Positions 36,413 to 47,600 of a stretch of 64,000 nt of DNA are shown in pieces; the first letter of the stretch is position 1, and each line of letters starts with the position of its first letter. The position numbers and the translations under genes are program-made. The notes under the pieces were generated by a model, which worked only from the letters and a program-made list of their open reading frames with translations, did no database searches and had not been told where the DNA came from. This stretch comes from Photobacterium proteolyticum. Its GTDB lineage: Bacteria; Pseudomonadota; Gammaproteobacteria; Enterobacterales; Vibrionaceae. The stretch is taken from contig NZ_MJIL01000087.1 in assembly GCF_001939735.1 (NCBI RefSeq), positions 62,001 to 126,000 of the forward strand, given 5' to 3'.

Positions 36413-38416
36413 ATGGCATTAGGGAAAATGAAATCGATTAGATACAGCTACCCACTGTATTTTACGGGCTTTATGCTCATTGTGGGGCTGGTGACCACAC
36501 TGGGTATTACCTACTGGGTATCCCCCAAGTTAGTCGAAAACGAAGAGACGATTATCAAAGGCGTACTTCAGGCGCTAAATAATGAAATATCAATGGAGTT
36601 GGAACAAGTTCAGTCGCAGCAGCGCGCCATCACCCAAACCATCCCGCTAGTCTCAAGCGAGCAGATAGATCAGATTTTACCGGGCCTGGTCGATCAATAC
36701 GGCAACAGCAAAGTCTTTGGCGGTGGTATCTGGCCACTTCCCGAACAAAGGAAACAAGGAATTGAGAAATTCAGTACCTTCTTCCACCGCGACGCCAGCA
36801 ACAAATTAATCGTCAATACTTATTGGAACTCGAAAGACTCGCTTAAGTATTACGAACAGGTCTGGTACAAAAATGGCCTTGCTGCACCTGCCGGGCTTTG
36901 CGCATGGGCACCGGCATATAAAGATTCGGCCAGCCCCGAGGCCAGAACCAACTGCGCCATGTCAATCTTCAAAGACAATCAGCGTTACGGCGTGGCAACC
37001 ATTGATCTGGCTCTGGGCTTTTTCAATGAACTGGCCGCCAAGAACGAACAAGCCCTAAACGGGGATATTCTTATTGTCGAAGCCAACGGAAAAATCCTCA
37101 ACAACACACGTAGCATCAATCGCTCGCTGGTGCTCGAAAACCTTTCATCAGTCACCCAGCAATTCCCTTTTGCGGCCAGCATCAATAAACACCTCGCCGA
37201 GGTAAGAGAAGGAGTCCCGCTACAGCTTAACTACGATGACAAGGGTATCGCGCATACTCTGTTCATGAACAAAATTGCAGGAACCCCATGGATAGTCGCC
37301 TTCAGTACTGAAACAGCGTTGCTCGAAGTGACCACCGATTCTATTCTCGCAACTCTCGCGTCTATCCAGCTCCCGATTGCTGCCACTATTATCGTATTTT
37401 GCTTTATTGCCTTCTCTCGCCTGACCCGGCGCCTTGCGGCATTGAGAAATAATATCGAGTCCCTGTCGTCGGGTGAAGCCGATCTAACCGCCGAGATCAC
37501 TATCAACAAATACGATGAAGTCGGTGATATCGCCCTCTCCGTCAACCATTTTATCCTCTACCTGCGCAATATGATGGGCTCGGTATCTGACGCCAGCCAC
37601 CAGATCTCGGACATCATCCAAAATGTCGAAAACCAAAGTCGCACCAACCAAAGTATTGTCGACCAACATGCCGGAGAGACCGTACAGATCATCACCGCGA
37701 TCAATGAAATGGCAGAAACAGCCGAAACAATGGCACGTAATGCCACTGAGACCGAAACGGTCACACACGAAACAACCAGTTCCGCCGACCAGTCTAAGCT
37801 GACCATTAATCAGGCCAGCGACAGTGTCTCCTTACTGATGGAACAAGTTGAGACAGCCTCAACCAATGTCACGGAGATGAGCAATGAAACGCAGAATATC
37901 AGCTCAGTGCTCAACGTCATTCAAGACATCGCCGAACAGACAAACCTGCTGGCGCTGAATGCGGCCATCGAAGCGGCGCGTGCCGGCGAGCAAGGCCGGG
38001 GCTTTGCTGTCGTCGCTGACGAGGTTCGAGCACTAGCGGCTCGTACCCAAAGCAGCACATCTGAAATCAACGAGATGCTGAACCGCCTGCAAACAGGGGT
38101 TAACAGCGTCGTTACGGCAATGGACCACACCAAGGCTCGCTGCTCGGTCGTCGTCGGTGATACACAACGCGTGAATGGCGGCTTAGATGAAATGATTGGA
38201 GCTGTGAACACAATCAGTCATTCGAGTACGCTAATTGCTGCGACGGCAAAAGAACAGCACGCGGTAACAGAGGAAATTAATCAGAATATGGCCCAGATCC
38301 AAAACATCATCGAGATGCTGACGACCAATGCCAAGCAGACCACCCGTTCAACCCATTCTTTATCGGGTGCCAACAAGCAGTTAAATGAACTGGTCAGCCA
38401 GTTCAAGCTCAACTGA
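36413..38416 (+). CDS. Methyl-accepting chemotaxis protein with periplasmic Cache domain
   Basis: Membrane chemoreceptor of 667 residues. Membrane segments are near 15-35 and 312-332; the periplasmic part (about 36-310) looks like a double Cache sensor ([22 protein letters not shown]). A HAMP domain (about 333-385) and a cytoplasmic signalling domain follow, with the hairpin tip [20 protein letters not shown] near 505-524. It would relay an external ligand signal to CheA/CheW. The start has a GAGGGAGCAAC ribosome site. There is no C-terminal NWETF-type tether. The ligand is unknown. Confidence 0.93.
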   Translation: MALGKMKSIRYSYPLYFTGFMLIVGLVTTLGITYWVSPKLVENEETIIKGVLQALNNEISMELEQVQSQQRAITQTIPLVSSEQIDQILPGLVDQYGNSKVFGGGIWPLPEQRKQGIEKFSTFFHRDASNKLIVNTYWNSKDSLKYYEQVWYKNGLAAPAGLCAWAPAYKDSASPEARTNCAMSIFKDNQRYGVATIDLALGFFNELAAKNEQALNGDILIVEANGKILNNTRSINRSLVLENLSSVTQQFPFAASINKHLAEVREGVPLQLNYDDKGIAHTLFMNKIAGTPWIVAFSTETALLEVTTDSILATLASIQLPIAATIIVFCFIAFSRLTRRLAALRNNIESLSSGEADLTAEITINKYDEVGDIALSVNHFILYLRNMMGSVSDASHQISDIIQNVENQSRTNQSIVDQHAGETVQIITAINEMAETAETMARNATETETVTHETTSSADQSKLTINQASDSVSLLMEQVETASTNVTEMSNETQNISSVLNVIQDIAEQTNLLALNAAIEAARAGEQGRGFAVVADEVRALAARTQSSTSEINEMLNRLQTGVNSVVTAMDHTKARCSVVVGDTQRVNGGLDEMIGAVNTISHSSTLIAATAKEQHAVTEEINQNMAQIQNIIEMLTTNAKQTTRSTHSLSGANKQLNELVSQFKLN

Positions 38417-38445
38417 TTCTAATCTGGGGAAAATTGAAGCTCATA

Positions 38446-38477
38446 CTGTCAGGAGGCCATCACCGGCGGCCTGACAG
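38446..38477. terminator. Hairpin between convergent chemoreceptor and mlc genes
   Basis: Eight-base stem CTGTCAGG with CCTGACAG and a GC-rich inside. There is no T run on either side, so termination is only suggested. Confidence 0.4.
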
Positions 38478-38491
38478 ATAGAGTGCCCCGC

Positions 38492-39706
38492 CTAACCTTC
38501 GATCAACTTCATGAGCAGGTGACCGTCATACATCGCCTGCTTTACCAAAGCAGCTCCCGGCATAGTTGCCTGGGTATAAAAACAGCTTTGTTCGATCTTC
38601 AGATCCTGATTATAGACAGGCAGCGACTGGGTGCGAACACACTCCATGATGGCTGGATAAAGTACACTCTTGGCGCGGTTAAACTCTCCGCCAATCAGAA
38701 TTTTCTCAGGATTAAACAGGTTCACCATGATAGCAATAGCCTGCCCAAGGTTATGCCCCAGTTCGACAATAACCAGTCTCGCCAGCGTATCGCCTTCAAC
38801 GGCCGCATCACAAATCTTTTCAATGGTCAGTACCTTGCCGTGAAGTGAAGACGGGTGCCCTTCACGCAAACCTTGCTCGACCTGCTCGATAATAGCTTTA
38901 ACACTCGCCACCGTTTCCAGGCAACCGTGGTTACCGCAGAAGCAACGTTTGCCGTAAGGTTTAATTTGGATATGGCCCAGCTCACCAATATTGCCGACAC
39001 GCCCCTGCAGTACGACATTATCCAGCACAATACCCGCTCCCACGCCATGGTGTACCGAAACCAGAATGGAGTTGGCGACATCGCGTGAGTTGCCGAACAG
39101 CTTTTCAGCCAGCGCCCATGCGCGCGTGTCGTTGCCGATAAATACCGGTAGCCCGGTCGCCTCATGGATGGCGGGGCCAAGTTCAAGGTTATGCACATCA
39201 TAGTGCGGCATCTGCAAAATAATGCCCTTCTCGGCATTCACCAATCCCGGCAGCGATACGGCGATAGCAGTAATACGATCTAGCTCGCCAACGTGGTTGG
39301 CGAAGAATGTATTGATTTCTTCAAGGAGCTTCTTAAGCACAGCATCTTGCTGCAGCACTTCGATATCCTGGCGCTCTTCGACCAGAATATCACCACCAAG
39401 CTCATGAAGGGCAATTGTCAGGTACCCTCGCCCAAGCCGGATCGACATGAACTGCCAGCCTTCATTAGCCGGAAGCAAGCCTATCGCCGGGCGGCCTCGG
39501 CTAGTCGATTCCTGATACTGGGTTTCCTTTATCAGGTGTGCCTCAATCAACTCTCGGGTGATCTTGGTGATACTGGCAGGTGCAAGCTGGCTGCGTTTAG
39601 ATAGTTCGATACGAGAAATAGGGCCGTACTGGTCAATAAGCTTGTAGACGCTGCCGGCATTATTTCTTTTAATATGGTCGATATGACCAGGCTGAGCGAC
39701 ATACAT
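38492..39706 (-). CDS. mlc: Glucose-responsive repressor Mlc (ROK family)
   Basis: ROK-family repressor of sugar PTS genes, 404 residues (E. coli Mlc 406). I start at the ATG at 39706, with GGGAG seven bases upstream, giving YVAQPGHIDHIKRNNAGSVY, closely like E. coli Mlc. The DNA-binding helix-turn-helix spans about 13-65 (RIELSKRSQLAPASITKI). The zinc motif CFCGNHGCLE is about residues 257-266, and NLFNPEKILIG is the ROK C-terminal mark. In E. coli, Mlc is inactivated by binding dephosphorylated EIICB-Glc. NagC is the alternative, but the N-terminus favours Mlc. Confidence 0.9.
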   Translation of the reverse strand: MYVAQPGHIDHIKRNNAGSVYKLIDQYGPISRIELSKRSQLAPASITKITRELIEAHLIKETQYQESTSRGRPAIGLLPANEGWQFMSIRLGRGYLTIALHELGGDILVEERQDIEVLQQDAVLKKLLEEINTFFANHVGELDRITAIAVSLPGLVNAEKGIILQMPHYDVHNLELGPAIHEATGLPVFIGNDTRAWALAEKLFGNSRDVANSILVSVHHGVGAGIVLDNVVLQGRVGNIGELGHIQIKPYGKRCFCGNHGCLETVASVKAIIEQVEQGLREGHPSSLHGKVLTIEKICDAAVEGDTLARLVIVELGHNLGQAIAIMVNLFNPEKILIGGEFNRAKSVLYPAIMECVRTQSLPVYNQDLKIEQSCFYTQATMPGAALVKQAMYDGHLLMKLIEG

Positions 39707-40103
39707 GCCAATACTCCCGACATTAAAAGTGAAAATAAATGTTAGTGGATTAATTTTTTTACTTTGCGAACTAATTGTGAAGCCGAATCTTTCTAAGACG
39801 TGATACCCATCACGACTAATACGCAACTGTACCCATTTTTTGTGCTGTCAAAGCATTATCAGGCATCTTTTTTCGGTAGTTTTTTTACTAGTAAAATTTA
39901 AGATATACCAGTCAGAAATTATTGCATGCCGACCCTACATACACTTGCTTTTCTTCGCACTATCCGACCAGTTGATATAGCCCAAATTGCACGTGCCACT
40001 AATGAGTAAAGACATCCGCCGCGAGTTTTGACATAATACTCTGCTGCTATTTTTGCAGACAGTTATTGCAATATACGATGTTCAACTCGCCACGAGGTTA
40101 GCG
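39707..40103. other. Divergent control region of mlc and queE, about 400 bases
   Basis: Upstream DNA for both genes, AT-rich near 39840-39920 with T runs. No coding frame is credible. I saw no preQ1-type riboswitch consensus and no clear Mlc self-operator. Confidence 0.4.
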
Positions 40104-40772
40104 GTGTACAAAATTAACGAAGTCTTTGAAACCATTCAAGGTGAAGGTGTATTTACCGGCGTCCCAGCCATCTTTGTCCGTCTGCAGGTCTGCCCTGTCG
40201 GCTGCGCCTGGTGTGACACCAAACAAACCTGGACGGCCGAACCACAAGATTTTGCCCCGCTGGAAGACATCATGGCAAAAACTGCCGACTCGCCGCTTTG
40301 GACAAACCTTGATGCAGGCGGCGTGGTTACCTTGCTAAAAGATCAGGGCTATACCGCCAGACATGTCGTTATTACCGGCGGGGAGCCTTGCATCTATGAT
40401 CTTATTCCTCTTACCCAATCACTGGAAGACGCAGGCTTTCGCTGTCAGATCGAAACCAGCGGCACATCGGAAATCAAGGCTACCGCCAATACCTGGGTAA
40501 CCGTTTCTCCCAAAATCAACATGAAGGCAAAACTGGCTGTTCTGCCTTCAGCACTAGAGCGCGCCGACGAAATCAAACACCCGGTAGGTACAGCAAAAGA
40601 CATTGAACAACTCGACAACCTGATCGACGGGGTCGCGCTAAAGCACGATGTCAGCATTGCCCTGCAACCAATTAGCCAGAAACCAAGAGCCACGGCGCTG
40701 TGTATCGACACCTGCGTGAAACGCAACTGGCGCCTGTCGATCCAAACCCACAAATACCTTGCCATTGCCTAA
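40104..40772 (+). CDS. queE: 7-carboxy-7-deazaguanine synthase
   Basis: Radical-SAM enzyme that rearranges carboxytetrahydropterin to 7-carboxy-7-deazaguanine for queuosine, 222 residues (E. coli 223). I start at GTG 40104, with GAGG upstream, so the protein begins YKINEVFETIQGEG like the E. coli enzyme. The cluster cysteines are in CPVGCAWCDT (about residues 31-40), and VVITGGEPC near 90 is the GGE SAM motif. The tail WRLSIQTHKYLAIA is typical. Other queuosine genes are not in the window. Confidence 0.95.
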   Translation: MYKINEVFETIQGEGVFTGVPAIFVRLQVCPVGCAWCDTKQTWTAEPQDFAPLEDIMAKTADSPLWTNLDAGGVVTLLKDQGYTARHVVITGGEPCIYDLIPLTQSLEDAGFRCQIETSGTSEIKATANTWVTVSPKINMKAKLAVLPSALERADEIKHPVGTAKDIEQLDNLIDGVALKHDVSIALQPISQKPRATALCIDTCVKRNWRLSIQTHKYLAIA

Positions 40773-40805
40773 TCTACGAGATTAGCTCTCGCGGTATACC
40801 GCTAA

Positions 40806-40832
40806 CCCAAGTCATCAGGCGATGGCTTGGGC
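40806..40832 (+). terminator. Hairpin after queE
   Basis: Eleven-base stem (CCCAAGTCATC with GATGGCTTGGG, one G-T pair) and a 4-base loop. A T run comes eight bases later, so efficiency is uncertain. Confidence 0.5.
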
Positions 40833-41036
40833 AAACATGACTTTTTCAGCAAAATCCCTTATTCGACCCTCCTTCCAGGCTTGCCGTGTAACGACAAGTG
40901 ACATCTCATAAACGTATTTATTCTTACATTTTAGAACCCTGCCCAATCTACAAGACGGTGCCGCTCCTTTAACACAGCCAAAATTCCGTAAACCTATACT
41001 GAGCGCAAAACATAATAAATGTTTGGGGATGTTGTT

Positions 41037-43847
41037 ATGCGCGCTTATCTAGGATATTGCCTTGCCGCTTTCTGCTGCCTGTTGCTCATGGCTTGCGGCG
41101 GCGGGGGTAAAGACGAACCCGTAGCAGCCGGAGAGGCCGCTCCTGCCTTAACCAAGTTTACAATTACCGTTGATACACCGACGGAGTTACTCACCGCCAA
41201 AACGACCGGCTGGGGCGTTATCAGCTCCGCCTATGCGGAAGCTCAGGCGAATCTTAACGAAGGCAGTTTTGCCGCCGTCTGGCTAGACAGCAAAGGAAAG
41301 ATCCTCGAGCGTATTGATATCGCCAGCTGGCAAAACCTCGGCAACGGTACCTATGTGATAGAAGCCGGAACCCGGCTCAGAGTCAATGCCGTACTGCTCA
41401 TCGATCAGTCTCCTACTCCGGATATTACGGTAACGATTGGTGATGCGATCCCGTCTCACCTTTATATGGCACCTCTCGTCGAAGAAAGGATTGCCGTCAG
41501 CCTGAAATCAAGCCTAGCCTATTATGCCCTGACCCAGCGAATTCAGATTGACGAGAGCTGGGGGATCTTCGAGGAGATCTTTTCTAATCCGTCACGCAGC
41601 AAACTGTTCTTGTTCCAGCAGGATCTCAACGCTATTGCCGATGATTTTGAGGCAACCTTGCTACCCAAAGTAGGACTTGAAAACATGAGACTTAGCAACC
41701 TGATCTCGCTTTCTATCGTACAAAGTATGACAGCAGGCAGAATGGAGCGCTTCGTCACAGAGCAGGCAGCTGCCGAGGCCAATGTTCAGGCTATCCTCAA
41801 CGATGGCTACTGGAAAGTTGGCAGCTTCAGTTCCAACAGCGGCAGCGGCATTCTCGCTGAGCAAATGGTATACGACGGACAAGAGGCCGAGATCGGGGAA
41901 ACAACCATCACTGAGTATCGCTGGGATAAAAACGGCGCTGAAGATATCTCGCTGTCGGAAGTTTTCACCTATCTCAGCGGTTCGACCAGCTTCGGCTCTG
42001 ACGACATTACCCATCAGGTGCTCACATCCGACGGCTGGGTCGGCCTGTTCGACTACCTCAAGGTCGAGGTCGCAACAGCAAAAACCCTGTTACTGACCGA
42101 TGCAGCACTGAGCAAGGAAGACGAAACAGGGATCACTATGAATGCCAGCGTGTATCCTCTTTCCGGCAAAAAGATCCATGACTACCTGTCTGGCAAAGAT
42201 AACCATTACGTTACCCGCTATGTCCAGCCAGAGGCGACATTTGAAGACGGCGCATTCGGGTTTTACTTCACCTGGCGACCTGAAAATGAACGCTACCTGT
42301 TGTGTGACAACAGCAACAACAATACCGACTGCCGGATCTCGCCCGTGTTACTGCCCGATACCGGCTATACCGACCTGGACAGTGTCCTGACAGATCCGAG
42401 TGATGCGGCAAGCAATATTGACAATATAAACGGCTTCAAAGTCGCAGATAACGTTGTTGTCGAATTTATTACCGACAATGTTTTTACCGCTAGGTACTGG
42501 GTCAACATTGCAGGCGATAGCTGGAGCGTGCAGGAGGTCAGTACCTGGGCCCCTATCAATATCTCTGACAAAGCCATGCTCCGCTTCGAGGTGCCGGCTG
42601 TTATCAAGCAGTTGTCTGACAACTACCCATTTGAACAACAAAACCTGTTCTTGGTCGAAGATCGCGGTTTTGTCCATATTGGCGAGAGCCTGCTTGATAA
42701 TGATACCTTCCACTTTTCCGGCTTCGATAATGTCGCCAAGGAGCAGATTTTTGCTGCAACCAGCCGTGAAAACCTGCCTCCGTTCGGGGTTTGTAACTTC
42801 GGCGATGGCTTCGGGACCAATCTGAGCAAATTCCTCAATGCCGTCACAGAGTGCGGTGGCGACGAGCGATTCACCTCGCAAAGTGCCAATGCACTTGTCG
42901 ATCAACACCTGATCCAGATCTCCGAGCAGGGAGATATCTCGGCCATGATCCTGCGCAGCAACAATAGTTGGGAACAGTACAACAATACAGCTCTGGTTCC
43001 CGGCAACCGCCAATGGGCACTCAGCGACGAAGGCTACCTACAACTCACCCCGAATAGCTCCGACGCTGATAGATTTGACTACTGGTCATTAACCAGCCTG
43101 GATCGCAACAGAGGAATTCTGGCTCTCAAGGTCTACTCGGCTAACAGCGAAACCGGCAATCAGATCTCAACCCTCTTAACCAAGCAGTATGCGCCTGACC
43201 AGCTGGCTGCCTGTACTACGCAGAATTCTGGATGGGCTCAACCTTCTGCCACCCCTGTAACCAAGAAAACTCTGGCGCAATATCAGGAACAAGTTGCACT
43301 GTGCAAAGTCATCTGGGAGCAGCGAAACCCGCGCTTCACCGAATCACTGCTCATCGGACAAACCGGTAACACCAGTGACGATAAGGCGTTGCGCTTTGCT
43401 GGTGACAGCTCGCGCTTCCTGAAGCTCAGCGATAATTTTGAAGGCGACTTTTTCACTGGGAATTACATTCACGAGGGTGGTTGCAAATTTAATATCCCGA
43501 TCAGGTGGAAACTCGAAAATGACGGTACGTTATATTACGAGGCTGTTGACGGTTCGTTAAACGAGCGAATAGCAATGACCGATACAGACGGTTTCCGTTT
43601 CGCTATCAAGGGGTTTAACCACCAGACCCGCTGGCAGGAAGATGCAAACTTGCAGTTCGCAGCCGATGACGGCGAGATGTGGAGTGATATTATCTCGTTA
43701 ATAAGCGCATCAAGCGTGCCGAATGTTACCCACCAAGAGCTGTTAGACAATCCCGAGATCCCTGAAGAAGGGCCGATTGCAGGTACCGTTCTTAACGATG
43801 GGCTTGAATGTGCACCTCCGGCACCTCCACCGCAGCCTGCACCATAA
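41037..43847 (+). CDS. Large lipoprotein of unknown function
   Basis: A 936-residue lipoprotein. From the ATG at 41037 (GGGG eight bases upstream) there is a 19-residue signal peptide with the lipobox LMAC and the lipidated cysteine at residue 20, followed by GGGG, a linker common in such proteins. The rest has no membrane segment. It is acidic, with beta-rich and aspartate-rich stretches, and ends in a proline-rich tail (APPAPPPQPAP). I see no catalytic motif. Its size suggests surface or outer-membrane anchoring; no enzyme or pathway is apparent. Monocistronic with its own terminator. Confidence 0.8.
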   Translation: MRAYLGYCLAAFCCLLLMACGGGGKDEPVAAGEAAPALTKFTITVDTPTELLTAKTTGWGVISSAYAEAQANLNEGSFAAVWLDSKGKILERIDIASWQNLGNGTYVIEAGTRLRVNAVLLIDQSPTPDITVTIGDAIPSHLYMAPLVEERIAVSLKSSLAYYALTQRIQIDESWGIFEEIFSNPSRSKLFLFQQDLNAIADDFEATLLPKVGLENMRLSNLISLSIVQSMTAGRMERFVTEQAAAEANVQAILNDGYWKVGSFSSNSGSGILAEQMVYDGQEAEIGETTITEYRWDKNGAEDISLSEVFTYLSGSTSFGSDDITHQVLTSDGWVGLFDYLKVEVATAKTLLLTDAALSKEDETGITMNASVYPLSGKKIHDYLSGKDNHYVTRYVQPEATFEDGAFGFYFTWRPENERYLLCDNSNNNTDCRISPVLLPDTGYTDLDSVLTDPSDAASNIDNINGFKVADNVVVEFITDNVFTARYWVNIAGDSWSVQEVSTWAPINISDKAMLRFEVPAVIKQLSDNYPFEQQNLFLVEDRGFVHIGESLLDNDTFHFSGFDNVAKEQIFAATSRENLPPFGVCNFGDGFGTNLSKFLNAVTECGGDERFTSQSANALVDQHLIQISEQGDISAMILRSNNSWEQYNNTALVPGNRQWALSDEGYLQLTPNSSDADRFDYWSLTSLDRNRGILALKVYSANSETGNQISTLLTKQYAPDQLAACTTQNSGWAQPSATPVTKKTLAQYQEQVALCKVIWEQRNPRFTESLLIGQTGNTSDDKALRFAGDSSRFLKLSDNFEGDFFTGNYIHEGGCKFNIPIRWKLENDGTLYYEAVDGSLNERIAMTDTDGFRFAIKGFNHQTRWQEDANLQFAADDGEMWSDIISLISASSVPNVTHQELLDNPEIPEEGPIAGTVLNDGLECAPPAPPPQPAP

Positions 43848-43886
43848 ACCCCTACCATCTGGGTGAATATCCAGTTATATAGACAG

Positions 43887-43916
43887 AAAAAAGCTCGCAT
43901 TGTCGAGCTTTTTTTT
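43887..43916 (+). terminator. Intrinsic terminator of the lipoprotein gene
   Basis: Stem AAAAAAGCTCG with CGAGCTTTTTT and a 6-base loop, ending in eight T. It lies 40 bases after the stop. Confidence 0.9.
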
Positions 43917-44061
43917 GTCAAAGCAAAATGTGCCGATATTTTTCAAAATCTGTTTTATTTGTGACCCACTTGTCACGTCCAACTTCACAATAACCAACGC
44001 AAAACTATTTTTTAACAACCGCAACAAGTACAATATACCCATATAAAAATTATAAGAATAA

Positions 44062-44196
44062 CAGACAGAACTGTTATCTGAACCAACTGAAGTCGCTCTT
44101 CAACATGTCAAAAAGCTAGGCAATTACCTTCCCGTTGCTTTGGCTGCTGCCGTGGAAAAAGAAGAGGCTCGGGCGGTACCGATTCAGATTACGTGA
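44062..44196 (+). pseudogene. Possible remnant of a coding sequence before a chemoreceptor
   Basis: A 44-codon frame opens after TAA (44059-44061) and stops at TGA (44194-44196), 24 bases before the chemoreceptor. Its codons give a helical, coding-looking stretch (VALQHVKKLGNYLPVALAAA), reminiscent of Tll0287-like heme-domain proteins, which are often paired with CxxCH chemoreceptors. It has no early ATG, GTG or TTG start. It may be the tail of a deleted gene, or chance. Low confidence. Confidence 0.25.
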
Positions 44197-44220
44197 AGCC
44201 CTACAAAGAGATCATGGAAG

Positions 44221-45840
44221 ATGCGCTTAACAATTGCTCACAAGCTCCTCTTAACACTATTCATCGTGTTCACCGTCGTGCTGATCACATCACTGGCCTA
44301 TGAATCGCGCCAGCAAAAAGTACTACTAGAGTCGGTTATTAGCGAGCAAACCCTGGATAAAGCCGGCAACTACTTTGACAGCCTGAACATGATGATGCTG
44401 ACAGGGACCATGGCCCAGCGCGAAACCTTGCGGGACAAGGTTCTTTCCCACAGCGGGATCGAAAACGTCCGTGTCATCCGAAGCCCGGCGGTAACGAATA
44501 TATTCGGTCCGGGCCTTGAAGATCAGGCGCCAGTTGACGAATTTGACCAACGCGCACTTAAAGGTGAGCAAATTACCGAAACTATCACCACCAATAACAG
44601 CCAAAGCCTACTTGTTGCCCTGCCAATGAAGGCCAGTTCCAACTATCGCGGCACCAACTGCCTCCAGTGCCACATCGTGCCCGAGGGCGAGGTGCTTGGC
44701 GTGGTTCGTCTGGAATATAACCTAGGCCCTCTCTATCAGCGCGTCAATGAGCAACTACTGATTGCTGGCGGAATTATGGCTGCGATTGCAGCAACCGGCT
44801 TTCTGTTCTCGTTAACCCTGATCCGCAGAATGATTGTCAGGCCGTTACGCCGAGTCTCGGAGTACATGAAGCAAACTAGTGTGAACAAAGATTTGAGCGG
44901 ACGCCTCAATGAAACCCGGACCGATGAGATCGGCGAGCTGTGTCATAGCTATGATCAGATGCTTGATAACTTCTCTGCCAGCCTGCAACAAGTACAAAAT
45001 ACCTCAGAATCACTTACCCTACAGGCCAATCAGTTAATCAATGTATCGGCAGATACCACCAATGCCGCTGACAGTCAGCGCAATGAAACATCTGAAATGT
45101 TTGTTGCCATCGATGATATGCAGCACCAGCAACATGACATAGAACAACGCACCACGGAAGCTGCAAACTTGAGCCAGAGTGCTTCTCAATCAGCAATTCT
45201 GGGTACTCAGTTGGCCAACGATGCCGGCAATGACATCAAAGTTCTGGTCTCCGATATCGAAAACGTCAAAAGTCGTATTGATAACCTGAATGAGCAAAGC
45301 CAGCAGGTTGCCAGTATTCTAGATGTGATCCGATCCATTGCCGAACAAACTAACCTGCTGGCTCTGAATGCCGCGATTGAGGCTGCCCGAGCTGGTGAGC
45401 AGGGCCGCGGTTTCGCCGTCGTTGCCGAAGAAGTTCGCAACCTGGCCAACCGTACCCATCAGGCTACCGGTGATATCCAGTCAATTATCGAAGCGCTGCA
45501 CAGTGATTGCGAAGCGTCAGCCAGTGCCGTCGAAGCAACCTGTCAGACCGCCCATAGCAAAATGGCGACCATCGAACAGTTGTCCCATGCATTGTCCGAA
45601 ATCGGTAGCGGCATTCAGGTAGTCAATAACCACGCCAACGATATTCAGCAGCAAAGTTCTGCCCAAGCCAATATGGCCGATTCCATCAGAACAAAAGTCG
45701 AAACCATTACCAGTCATGCAGACGATACCTCCGCTCATGCACTACAATCTCGTGAGATTAGTGTAAATCTTGAGCAGTTGGCCGAACAACTAGAGCGATT
45801 ACTTCATCAATTTACCCTTTCAAGTGATAACAATGCTTGA
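44221..45840 (+). CDS. Methyl-accepting chemotaxis protein with periplasmic CxxCH heme motif
   Basis: Chemoreceptor of 539 residues. Membrane segments are near 9-27 and 173-195. The periplasmic domain (about 28-172) ends with a c-type heme-binding motif CLQCH (C147, C150, H151), just before [19 protein letters not shown] domain (about 196-250) and a signalling domain follow, with [20 protein letters not shown] near 376-395. A covalently bound heme suggests sensing of redox state, oxygen or another gas, an inference from the motif. An AAGAG lies ten bases upstream. It is not closely linked to cytochrome-maturation genes. Confidence 0.9.
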   Translation: MRLTIAHKLLLTLFIVFTVVLITSLAYESRQQKVLLESVISEQTLDKAGNYFDSLNMMMLTGTMAQRETLRDKVLSHSGIENVRVIRSPAVTNIFGPGLEDQAPVDEFDQRALKGEQITETITTNNSQSLLVALPMKASSNYRGTNCLQCHIVPEGEVLGVVRLEYNLGPLYQRVNEQLLIAGGIMAAIAATGFLFSLTLIRRMIVRPLRRVSEYMKQTSVNKDLSGRLNETRTDEIGELCHSYDQMLDNFSASLQQVQNTSESLTLQANQLINVSADTTNAADSQRNETSEMFVAIDDMQHQQHDIEQRTTEAANLSQSASQSAILGTQLANDAGNDIKVLVSDIENVKSRIDNLNEQSQQVASILDVIRSIAEQTNLLALNAAIEAARAGEQGRGFAVVAEEVRNLANRTHQATGDIQSIIEALHSDCEASASAVEATCQTAHSKMATIEQLSHALSEIGSGIQVVNNHANDIQQQSSAQANMADSIRTKVETITSHADDTSAHALQSREISVNLEQLAEQLERLLHQFTLSSDNNA

Positions 45841-45929
45841 TGCTTGACGTAAGACAGGTAATATTGCTCTTTCGGACTGTATCTTTAAGTACAGATCTAT
45901 AAAGTGCCTTAACGGAGAATAATTTAAAC

Positions 45930-47330
45930 ATGACTTACGCGCCTGTAACAGACGTATTAAGCGGAAAGCTAGCAGTAGACACTGAAGTCACTGTTCGCGG
46001 TTGGATCCGCTCACGTCGTGATTCCAAAGCTGGAATCTCTTTCCTTGCCATTTATGACGGCTCTTGTTTCGACCCGATTCAGGCCGTGGTCCCTAATGAG
46101 TTAAATAATTACCAGGAAGAAGTACTTAAACTGACAACTGGTTGCTCTGTTGAGGTGACTGGCAAGATTGTTGAATCACCGGCTAAAGGTCAGGATTTCG
46201 AGCTTGCGGCAACTGAAGTAAAAATCGTTGGCCTGGTTGAAGACCCAGACACTTACCCAATGGCAAAAACACGTCACTCTATCGAGTACCTTCGTGAAGT
46301 GGCTCACCTGCGCCCACGTACTAACGTGATCGGTGCGGTTGCACGTGTACGTAACTGCCTGTCTCAAGCGATCCACCGCTTCTACCACGAGCAAGGTTTC
46401 TTCTGGATGTCTGCGCCACTGATCACAGCTTCTGACTGTGAAGGTGCCGGTGAAATGTTCCGTGTTTCTACCCTGGACATGGTGAACACACCGATGACTG
46501 ACGCAGGTGAAGTTGACTTTGACAAAGATTTCTTTGGTAAAGAAACCTTCCTGACTGTATCTGGCCAGCTAAACGCAGAAGCTTACGCTTGTGCTCTGAG
46601 CAAGGTATACACGTTCGGCCCGACGTTCCGTGCTGAAAACTCGAACACCAGCCGTCACCTGGCTGAATTCTGGATGGTTGAGCCAGAAGTTGCATTCGCT
46701 GAGCTTGATGACGTAGCAAAACTGGCTGAAGACATGCTGAAGTATGTATTCAAAGCCGTTCTTGAAGAGCGTCGCGATGATCTTGAATTCTTCGCGCAGC
46801 GTATCAACAAAGATGCAATTACTCGTCTAGAGCAGTTTGTAACTTCAGATTTTGCACAGGTTGACTACACTGACGCTATCCAGATCCTGAAAGATTCTGG
46901 CCGTGAGTTCGAGTTCGATGTTGAGTGGGGCATCGATATGTCTTCCGAACACGAGCGTTACCTTGCCGAAGAACACTTCAAAGCACCTGTTGTTGTGAAG
47001 AACTACCCGAAAGACATCAAAGCGTTCTACATGCGTATGAACGACGATGGCAAGACAGTAGCCGCAATGGACGTACTGGCGCCGGGTATAGGTGAAATCA
47101 TCGGTGGTTCTCAGCGTGAAGAACGCCTGGAGCTTCTTGACAAGCGTATGGTTGAAATGGGTATCGACCCTGAACACATGGGCTGGTACCGTGACTTGCG
47201 TCGCTACGGCTCTGTTCCTCACTCAGGCTTCGGTCTGGGCTTCGAGCGTCTGGTAACTTACGTAACAGGTATGGCTAACATCCGTGACGTAATTCCATTC
47301 CCACGTGCGCCACGCTCTGCAAACTTCTAA
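45930..47330 (+). CDS. asnS: Asparaginyl-tRNA synthetase
   Basis: Class IIb aminoacyl-tRNA synthetase that charges tRNA-Asn, 466 residues, the same as E. coli AsnS. The N-terminal OB-fold anticodon domain (about 18-100, [20 protein letters not shown]) is followed by the catalytic domain with motif 2 [20 protein letters not shown] (about 232-251) and motif 3 [10 protein letters not shown] (about 430-439). GGAG lies 12 bases before the ATG. Codon use is strongly biased, as in highly expressed genes. The asparaginyl type is supported by overall resemblance to AsnS, not AspS. Confidence 0.97.
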   Translation: MTYAPVTDVLSGKLAVDTEVTVRGWIRSRRDSKAGISFLAIYDGSCFDPIQAVVPNELNNYQEEVLKLTTGCSVEVTGKIVESPAKGQDFELAATEVKIVGLVEDPDTYPMAKTRHSIEYLREVAHLRPRTNVIGAVARVRNCLSQAIHRFYHEQGFFWMSAPLITASDCEGAGEMFRVSTLDMVNTPMTDAGEVDFDKDFFGKETFLTVSGQLNAEAYACALSKVYTFGPTFRAENSNTSRHLAEFWMVEPEVAFAELDDVAKLAEDMLKYVFKAVLEERRDDLEFFAQRINKDAITRLEQFVTSDFAQVDYTDAIQILKDSGREFEFDVEWGIDMSSEHERYLAEEHFKAPVVVKNYPKDIKAFYMRMNDDGKTVAAMDVLAPGIGEIIGGSQREERLELLDKRMVEMGIDPEHMGWYRDLRRYGSVPHSGFGLGFERLVTYVTGMANIRDVIPFPRAPRSANF

Positions 47331-47381
47331 TCTCAGTTAGAAGTGCACAGGAACCTATCTATAGAGGTAGGTCACCGACTT

Positions 47382-47414
47382 AACAGGACGAGCTTTATGC
47401 TCGTCCTGTTTGTT
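47382..47414 (+). terminator. Intrinsic terminator of asnS
   Basis: Stem ACAGGACGAGC with GCTCGTCCTGT, perfect over 11-12 bases, loop TTTAT, then TTGTTTT. About 50 bases after the stop. Confidence 0.9.
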
Positions 47415-47600
47415 TTCAGCCTTGCTATTTCTTTCAGCCTGATTCCGCCCCCCCTACATAACTGGCCGCAATATCGACAGGTGGAATATCATAGATAGCG
47501 AACAGAGTCAGACGAATAGACTTACTCATTCGCATCGAATAAGCTTATGCCTATCCGCTTGTGTGCCCTAAGCACCAGCACTAAACCCGATGAGTCTAAT

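Noticed and set aside
39707..40103. PreQ1 riboswitch before queE
   Set aside because: No matching conserved aptamer pattern was visible in the leader.
42348..43013. Long minus-strand frame opposite the lipoprotein gene
   Set aside because: No start signal and composition of an antisense shadow.
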